Below are positions 6,921 through 11,054 of a stretch of 11,054 nt of DNA, one piece after another (within the stretch, counting starts at the first letter, position 1; each line of letters begins with the position of its first letter). The translations under genes and the position numbers were made by a program. This stretch comes from Gemmatimonadota bacterium (GTDB lineage: Bacteria > Gemmatimonadota > Gemmatimonadetes > Gemmatimonadales > GWC2-71-9), in the NCBI GenBank assembly GCA_029862935.1, contig JAOTWK010000081.1, positions 1-11,054 of the forward strand. The letters run 5' to 3'. The notes beneath the pieces were generated by a model that saw nothing but the letters and a program-made list of their open reading frames with translations, ran no database searches and was not told the origin of the DNA.

Positions 6921-7832
6921 TCAGACCCGTCCGGACGCCGCCGGACTCCCCGCCCGGCCCCCCGGCCCCGCGCGCACCGCCACCACCAGCCCCACCAGGA
7001 TCCCGCCCGCCCCCGCCAGCACGCGCCACCCCAGCCGCTCCCCCAGCACCGCCGCCCCCAGCAACACCGCAATCAGGGTGCTCCACAACGGGATCAGCAT
7101 GGTCCGGGTGACCTGCATCCGCTGGATCAGCCAGTAGAGCAGCACGAATGTGAGCGCCGAACCTACGAAGGCCAGGTAGAGGAGCGAGAAGACCGCCCGC
7201 CCGGTCCAGTGGAACCGCAACGGGTTCCCCTCCGCCAGGAGGCCCAGAGCCAGCATGGGGATCACGCCCACCCCCATCTGCACCGCCGTCATGGTGACGG
7301 GCTCGATGTGCACGCCCTGTCGCTTGATCAGCACGTCGGCCAACGCCGTCCCGAACGCCGCCACCACCAGCGCCCCCGCCCCCGCAAACGCCAGCAGCCC
7401 CCGCAGCTCCACCTGGTTGTAGAAGATCAGCACCACCCCCGCCGCGGCGATCGCCACGCCCGCCACCTTGCCGAGCGTCATGGGCTCTTCGGGCAATAGC
7501 ACGTGCGCGAGCACAAGTCCCTGAAGCGGAAACGTGGTGTAGAGAATCGCCGCGAGCCCCGAGGAGATGTGCGATTCGCCCCAGAACACGAGCGAGTAGT
7601 TCATCGTGAAGGTGAGCAGACCGGTGACGATCATGAGCCACCAGTCCGCCCGGCTCCGGGGCAGCCGCACGCGCCGCACCACCATCCACAGCACGAGCGG
7701 CATCAGCGCCACCACGAACCGGAGCGCGGCGAACGTGAACGGCGGGAGATCCTCGAGGCCGATCTTGATGAATAACCAGGTGGAGCCCCACACCGTGGCC
7801 AGCAGCATCCACACGAGGGCAGGTAGGGTCAC
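6921..7832 (-). CDS. EamA-family (DMT superfamily) transporter
   Basis: The 303-residue protein has about ten hydrophobic segments arranged as two EamA repeats (about 5-137 and 146-287). This is the usual size and layout of drug/metabolite exporters of the inner membrane. Signatures include VWGSTWLFIKIGL and FTFAALRFVVAL early in repeat 1, and AFVGSALTFVLLYWL, VTRTMLIPLWSTLIAVLLGAAVLGERL and GILVGLVVAV in repeat 2. The substrate cannot be inferred; family members export amino acids, sugars or metabolites. The start is GTG at 7832 without a clear ribosome-binding site, and an ATG at 7808 is an alternative. The GTG overlaps the TGA of a 50-codon minus-strand ORF (7829-7981) that itself contains EamA-like sequence. 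Relics of the same gene's 3' end occur on both sides (5348-5606 and 7901-7954). The last residues after VVAVRAG are low-complexity Gly/Pro/Ala. Confidence 0.93.
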   Translation of the reverse strand: MTLPALVWMLLATVWGSTWLFIKIGLEDLPPFTFAALRFVVALMPLVLWMVVRRVRLPRSRADWWLMIVTGLLTFTMNYSLVFWGESHISSGLAAILYTTFPLQGLVLAHVLLPEEPMTLGKVAGVAIAAAGVVLIFYNQVELRGLLAFAGAGALVVAAFGTALADVLIKRQGVHIEPVTMTAVQMGVGVIPMLALGLLAEGNPLRFHWTGRAVFSLLYLAFVGSALTFVLLYWLIQRMQVTRTMLIPLWSTLIAVLLGAAVLGERLGWRVLAGAGGILVGLVVAVRAGPGGRAGSPAASGRV

Positions 7833-7981
7833 GGCGGGGATTCTACCGCAGGATGGCGTCCGGCGGCATTAGGAAGCCTCCGGTAGCTCCACCACTGTCG
7901 CCCGGCCTGCACCGCCACCACCAGCCCCACCAGGCCGCCCCCCGCCCCCGCCAACCCGCTGGGCAGCGCATGGACGGACAT
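7829..7981 (-). CDS. Possible 50-residue ORF carrying an EamA C-terminal helix, overlapping the transporter start
   Basis: An ATG at 7981 opens a frame of 50 codons beginning MSVHALPSGLAGAGGGL. It continues through GLVVAVQAG, which matches the last helix of the EamA protein. It ends at a TGA (7829-7831) that overlaps the EamA GTG start as GTGA. The arrangement would allow translational coupling, but there is no good ribosome-binding site before the ATG. The residues after the helix (QWWSYRRLP and onward) resemble no family I know. It is more likely a decayed transporter remnant that happens to stay open than a functional gene. Confidence 0.25.
   Translation of the reverse strand: MSVHALPSGLAGAGGGLVGLVVAVQAGRQWWSYRRLPNAAGRHPAVESPP
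7901..7954 (-). pseudogene. Short EamA 3'-end relic (fragment C)
   Basis: On the minus strand these bases encode LAGAGGGLVGLVVAVQAG. This is nearly the same as LAGAGGILVGLVVAVRAG at residues about 272-289 of the intact EamA protein. The stretch 7909-7934 is identical over 26 bases to 6974-6999 (intact gene) and to 5395-5420 (fragment A). Nothing upstream of it on the minus strand matches the rest of an EamA gene. Its position, about 100 bases after a broken PGBD gene, mirrors fragment A after the intact PGBD gene. Convergent GC-rich coding for a Gly/Val helix is an alternative, but exact identity over 26 bases makes shared origin more likely. Confidence 0.6.
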
Positions 7982-8058
7982 TGATGGTCGCGGCGGGGGA
8001 CGCGCTCGATCCGACCGGCATCTACAGCGTCGACGTCCCCTGGTGGCGGCACCACCTC

Positions 8059-8560
8059 CTAGTCCGTGAAGACGTTACGGCACACCGTGTCGCCGACCAG
8101 CGCGACCTCTGCCGGGTGAAAGAGGCCGTGTATGCAGTCGGGCGAAGAGCCCCACACGCGCGCCCTCCTTGGGTACGGTCTGCGCCAGAGTCAAGGTGCC
8201 GAGCTGGATGCCCATCCGCGCCACGAACTGATGCCGATGGTCTCCGCGAGGGCGCGGGAGCCCTTCTGTGTCACGCCCCCCCGACCGCCGGGATGACAAG
8301 TTTCTCACCTGGCCCAGTCGGCCGTCTCTTGATCGGAGGCGGTCCGGCTTCGAGCGCAGCCCAAGTGAGCGGGCCGACAATGCCATCCGCGCCAAGTTGT
8401 TTCATGGACTGGTACTGGCGCACTCTCGCATCCGTTTTCGGCCCAAAGATGCCGTCGACCCATAGAAGCTGGTGAATGGGAGGCCGATGGTTCAGCGGTT
8501 CTGGCAGTAGGCGACATGCAGCCCCGTACTACCTCGCTTGATGGTCGGTAGTTGCGCCAT
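8059..8560 (-). pseudogene. Frameshifted small peptidoglycan-binding-domain gene
   Basis: An ATG at 8560 with GAGGGGG six bases upstream begins [22 protein letters not shown] and hits TGA at 8492-8494. Shifting frame by one base at about 8495 restores a typical [22 protein letters not shown], then [11 protein letters not shown], then [19 protein letters not shown] second break falls in a run of seven G (8276-8282), where TGA follows. Beyond it, protein-like stretches lie in alternating frames: [34 protein letters not shown], and SPDCIHGLFHPAEVALVGD ending in RNVFTD and TAG at 8059. At least three or four frame changes are needed to join them. Either the gene is decayed or the assembly has indels at G-runs. 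The restored protein would have about 165 residues with the PGBD at about 5-65. It is a different protein from the intact PGBD gene at 5629-6732, because the C-terminal parts do not look alike. Confidence 0.75.
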
Positions 8561-9136
8561 GTGTGCCCCCTCGACTGTCGTTCTCTCTACGACCCGGCCC
8601 CCGGCAAACATGCGTCGTCCGTCACGTTCTGTCCATCGACCGGATCCTCGGCAAACCAGCACTGCTACACGATACCGCTGCTGCAGGTGACATGCTATTC
8701 GCGGCAAGCTGGGGGAGAGCTCGAACCTCGGCCTCCTCGTTACCGACCGAGGATGATGCGCGCTTGGCCGAGACGTTCGCCGACCTGAACGGCCAGTACG
8801 AAGGAGACGCAGAGCGGGATCGAGGTCGATTCGCTCCATTCCTGACCATCGTCCTGCGCGAAGACCGGGCAAACGTGGGGCGCAGGATAGCTGGCTCTCC
8901 GTTCGAGTCCTGGTGGGTCGCCTCCAGGTGGCACGAGCCACCGGTCTGCTTGCCGCGAAACGAGCCACCTGCCGCGAACCGGGGCGTACTCAGTTCGCAG
9001 AGTGAGCCCCGTCACTTTGTCGTAACGCAAAGGGCAGTAGACTCTTATCCCGGCTGCGCCAATCCGGTTCAGCGGCGCACGCCGTATGCAACATTGTCGC
9101 CGCACGTCCGCGACCAAAACCACCAACTGGGGTGCT
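8561..9136. other. Gene-poor stretch between divergent PGBD relic and barrel gene
   Basis: These 576 bases contain no gene I can support. Open frames exist on both strands but lack a start with a ribosome-binding site, recognisable domains or consistent codon use. Visible features are a perfect 6-bp hairpin GGTGGC-ACGA-GCCACC (8927-8942) and an imperfect duplication of the pair ACGAGCCACC (8933-8942, 8960-8969) and TGCCGCGAA (8951-8959, 8970-8978). Promoters for the minus-strand relic and for the plus-strand barrel gene should both lie here. A weak TTGTCG (9017-9022) and TAGACT (9038-9043) pair, 15 bases apart, is the only sigma70-like candidate seen. Confidence 0.5.
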
Positions 9137-10366
9137 ATGCCGCCGCGTCTCCTGCTCAGCTCACCGCGAGCGCTGCTCGTCCTTGTCGTTGCTCTCCCCG
9201 CCGCGATACCGGCGGCGGCGCAGGTGCCTGCCGCGACCATGCCCGCACCGGCCGCCGCCAAGTCCAATCCCTGGCGGTTCGTCTGGCGGGCCGAAGCCCA
9301 GAGCGCGTTCGACGACAACGTGTTCCTCCTGTCGCCGTCGAAGAAAGCCGAACTCGCGACGCCATCGGTCGACGATGTCGCCAGCGGGCGCTTTGCCGAC
9401 ATGGCCGACGCGCGCGATGTGGTGACCCTGTTTGAAGCGGGTCTCGGCTTTGCCGGACCCGGCATCACCGGGCGCACGCTGGAGATCCTCCCCGAAGTCG
9501 CGTACGAGTGGTACGCGCAAAACAGCGCGCGCAGTCACGCGGTGATTGGGCTCCGGGTCGAACAGGGGTTGCCGCACGGAAGCCGGCTGCGGTTGCGCGG
9601 CCGCCTCACCCCGAGCTACTTCCCCAAGGCCTACCTCGCCGACGCTGTGGATGCGAACGCGGACGGGACGATCAGCGGCGCTGAGCGAGTCTACCAGCCG
9701 GCCACGTACCAGGAGAGCCGCATCGCGCTGGATTACCGGTTCCGGCTGGCGAACGCCACCAGGCGACATCCGTTCGGCGCCGCCGTACAGCTGTCCGGAG
9801 CCTACGAGCGCCGGGTGTACGACACGCCGTTCCGCGTGCGCGACCGCAGCGGTCCGGAGGCCGGGCTGGCGCTGCTGCTCGATCTGACGCGGTCCATCGC
9901 TCTCGACGTCGAGTACGGCTTCGCTTCCTACTCGGCCACCCCGGCGGCGCAGGTGCTGGTGCTCGACGAGGACGACGCCGGCCGGGACCTCAACGGCAAC
10001 GGGACGCTCACGGACCCCAACGTGCGCGTCGTTCAGCAGGTCGACGTGTCGCGCATCGAGAACCGGCTCGGGGCCGCCCTCACGGTGGCGCTCGCCAAAC
10101 GCACGCACCTCACGGTCCAATACGAGCGCCGCTGGCGCCGCTATGGCTCGGAGGAGCCGTTCGACATCGCCTACGGCGGGCGGCGCGACTCGCGCCATCA
10201 GGTCGGCATCGAGCTCGAGACCCGGCTCGCGGGCGATCTGGCCCTCGTGCTGGGCGGCGACCTCACCGACCAGGGGCTCAACCGCTCCAGCGACCTTGGC
10301 GGAATCGGCGACATCGACGACTATAGTAGGCACCGGGCCTTCCTCGGCCTGAGCTACCAGCCGTGA
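9137..10366 (+). CDS. Outer-membrane beta-barrel protein with EF-hand-like loops
   Basis: The ATG at 9137 gives 409 residues and an N-terminal signal peptide: PRLLLSSPRALLVLVVALPAA, with likely cleavage after AAA-Q near residue 28. An upstream ATG at 9086 would put 17 polar residues before the signal and is unlikely. The mature part alternates amphipathic strands and polar turns (for example LRLRGRLTPSY, IALDVEYGFASYS, LTVQYERRWRRYG), with FDDNVFLLS near the N-terminus. It ends in AFLGLSYQP, close to the aromatic-terminated pattern of barrel proteins. Residues 172-183 (DANADGTISGAE) fit the EF-hand calcium loop, and 284-295 (DLNGNGTLTDPN) resemble it but lack the final acidic residue. Both fall in stretches that would be loops between strands. 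Function is not known: porin, polysaccharide-export or adhesion roles are all possible. A glycerophosphotransferase-like gene follows 67 bases later on the same strand, suggesting a surface-polymer operon. Confidence 0.88.
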   Translation: MPPRLLLSSPRALLVLVVALPAAIPAAAQVPAATMPAPAAAKSNPWRFVWRAEAQSAFDDNVFLLSPSKKAELATPSVDDVASGRFADMADARDVVTLFEAGLGFAGPGITGRTLEILPEVAYEWYAQNSARSHAVIGLRVEQGLPHGSRLRLRGRLTPSYFPKAYLADAVDANADGTISGAERVYQPATYQESRIALDYRFRLANATRRHPFGAAVQLSGAYERRVYDTPFRVRDRSGPEAGLALLLDLTRSIALDVEYGFASYSATPAAQVLVLDEDDAGRDLNGNGTLTDPNVRVVQQVDVSRIENRLGAALTVALAKRTHLTVQYERRWRRYGSEEPFDIAYGGRRDSRHQVGIELETRLAGDLALVLGGDLTDQGLNRSSDLGGIGDIDDYSRHRAFLGLSYQP

Positions 10367-10383
10367 CATCTCAGGAGAGCGCC

Positions 10384-10437
10384 ATGACGCACCGCGCGGG
10401 TTCACCGTGCGTGGATCGTGGGGCCGTGTGGCCATGA
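10384..10437 (+). CDS. 17-codon leader-like ORF overlapping the transferase start
   Basis: AGGAG (10373-10377) sits six bases before an ATG that opens a 17-codon frame, MTHRAGSPCVDRGAVWP. Its TGA overlaps the next gene's ATG as ATGA. The following transferase has no comparable ribosome-binding site of its own, so ribosomes terminating here could re-initiate on it (translational coupling). The peptide matches no family. Alternatively a single missing base would merge this start with the transferase frame, making it simply that gene's true N-terminus. Confidence 0.35.
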   Translation: MTHRAGSPCVDRGAVWP

Positions 10438-11054
10438 AGCGGCGGCGCGGGCCCGTGCGCGTCCTGTTCGCGGGCTACGCGCCCGTTCATTTCGTGTGCT
10501 TTCGTCCGCTCTACCGGCGCCTGCAGCGCCTGCGCGGCGTGGAGGTGTATCTCTCGGGCGGGCGCGAGAGCGACGGCGTGCGGCCGGCGCTCAGTGCGGC
10601 CGAGTTGTACCGGCCCTTCCGGCTGCCGCGGGCGCGGGTGCTGGGGCTGTCCACGATACAGTCGCGTGCCTTCGACATCGTGTTCTGCGCCCACGTGTCG
10701 GGGTACTTCCCCAAGGAGGACCAGGAGCGGGTGCAGCTGTTTCACGGGGTGTCGTTCCGCAACATGGCGGTGCGACGCGACGTGCTGGTGTACGACCACC
10801 TGTTCATCGTCGGCCCGTACATGCGACGCCTCTTCACCGACGAGCAGCTGCTGCGCGAGTCCGACCCCCGGCTGGTGAATATCGGGTTCCCCAAACTCGA
10901 TCCGCTGGTGAACGGCAGCCTCGACCGGCGGACGCTGCTCCGGCGCCTCGGGCTCTCGGGTCGTCGGCCCATCGTGCTGTACGCGCCCACGGGCCAGAAG
11001 GAGAACTCGCTCGAGCATCAGGGCGAGGCGGTGCTGGAGCGCCTACGCAAGACG
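10434..11054 (+). CDS. CDP-glycerol glycerophosphotransferase-like protein (3' end outside window)
   Basis: The frame is open for 207 codons to the window end, so only the N-terminal half is present. It looks like the CDP-glycerol:poly(glycerophosphate) glycerophosphotransferase family (GT-B fold, TagB/TagF-like). It starts with VRVLFAGYAPVHF, has a first Rossmann-like half, then VQLFHGVSFRN (His104-Gly105, the family's HG motif), LFIVGPYMRRLF, VNIGFPKLDPL (148-158) and VLYAPTGQ (181-188) at the start of the second half. Members transfer glycerol-phosphate or similar units to growing surface polymers, on the cytoplasmic side of the inner membrane. In a diderm this suggests capsule or LPS decoration rather than classical wall teichoic acid. 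The catalytic C-terminal half is not visible, so the exact activity is open. GTG at 10407 is a possible alternative start. It probably forms an operon with the barrel gene upstream. Confidence 0.85.
   Translation, partial: MKRRRGPVRVLFAGYAPVHFVCFRPLYRRLQRLRGVEVYLSGGRESDGVRPALSAAELYRPFRLPRARVLGLSTIQSRAFDIVFCAHVSGYFPKEDQERVQLFHGVSFRNMAVRRDVLVYDHLFIVGPYMRRLFTDEQLLRESDPRLVNIGFPKLDPLVNGSLDRRTLLRRLGLSGRRPIVLYAPTGQKENSLEHQGEAVLERLRKT

Noticed and set aside
7981..8475. Plus-strand 164-codon frame across the PGBD relic
   Set aside because: The minus strand encodes recognisable PGBD segments here, and the plus-strand frame shows no domain.
8492..8968. Minus-strand 158-codon frame ending in the PGBD start segment
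   Set aside because: Only the last 23 codons, after the ATG at 8560 with its ribosome-binding site, look like protein. The rest is Arg-rich and unrecognisable.
8563..9435. Long open frame on the plus strand upstream of and overlapping the barrel gene, with protein-like stretch FADLNGQYEGDAERDRG
   Set aside because: There is no start with a ribosome-binding site, no recognisable domain, and the last third overlaps the well-supported barrel gene in another frame. It might contain a small relic near 8745-8900, but this cannot be supported.
8740..9477. Minus-strand 245-codon open frame
   Set aside because: Composition is Arg/Ala/Ser-rich with no domain, and it overlaps the start of the barrel gene, so it is an antisense shadow in GC-rich DNA.
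9161..10435. 424-codon minus-strand frame antisense to the barrel gene
   Set aside because: The plus-strand frame has a signal peptide and barrel pattern. The antisense frame has no known motifs and is a GC-rich shadow.

Overview
The window looks like chromosome of a free-living, diderm, GC-rich bacterium. The evidence is a signal-peptide-bearing outer-membrane beta-barrel gene, a c-di-GMP phosphodiesterase, a SARP/BTAD-type ATPase regulator, and GC of roughly 52-70 % in the 60-base lines I counted by hand. Phylum cannot be fixed from sequence alone. Gemmatimonadota or a similar GC-rich diderm lineage is my guess, held weakly. I see no rRNA, tRNA, CRISPR array, transposase or phage gene.

Layout. 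(1) 1-1468, plus strand: a possible 26-codon ORF behind a perfect Shine-Dalgarno, then a membrane HD-GYP protein predicted to degrade c-di-GMP. (2) 1589-5107 (or 5164), minus strand and convergent with the HD-GYP gene: a very large AfsR/SARP-like regulator (winged helix + BTAD + AAA ATPase + TPRs). Its GC content changes at about the Walker B motif. (3) 5165-5347: intergenic, with small inverted repeats. (4) 5348-8560, minus strand: a shuffled and decayed neighbourhood. In transcription order it holds a frameshifted peptidoglycan-binding-domain (PGBD) gene, a short relic of an EamA transporter 3' end, an intact EamA/DMT transporter gene, an intact PGBD protein gene with an uncharacterised C-terminal domain, and a second, larger EamA 3' relic. 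All three EamA-derived segments share an identical 26-nt stretch. (5) 8561-9136: 576 bases without a gene I can support. (6) 9137-11054, plus strand: an outer-membrane beta-barrel protein with two EF-hand-like loops, then a CDP-glycerol glycerophosphotransferase-like gene cut by the window end. A 17-codon ORF with a good Shine-Dalgarno lies between them and overlaps the transferase start as ATGA.

How the parts relate. The last two genes look like the start of a surface-polymer (capsule, teichoic-acid-like or LPS-decoration) operon. The PGBD proteins point to cell-wall-associated or secreted functions. The EamA protein is a generic exporter-type permease. The SARP regulator and the HD-GYP protein are regulatory, but nothing in the sequence ties them to the neighbouring genes. 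I do not see a clear new defence or mobile system. The most unusual signals are the repeated PGBD/eamA-3' arrangement, the PGBD protein's C-terminal domain, the EF-hand-like loops in the barrel, and the compositional break in the regulator.
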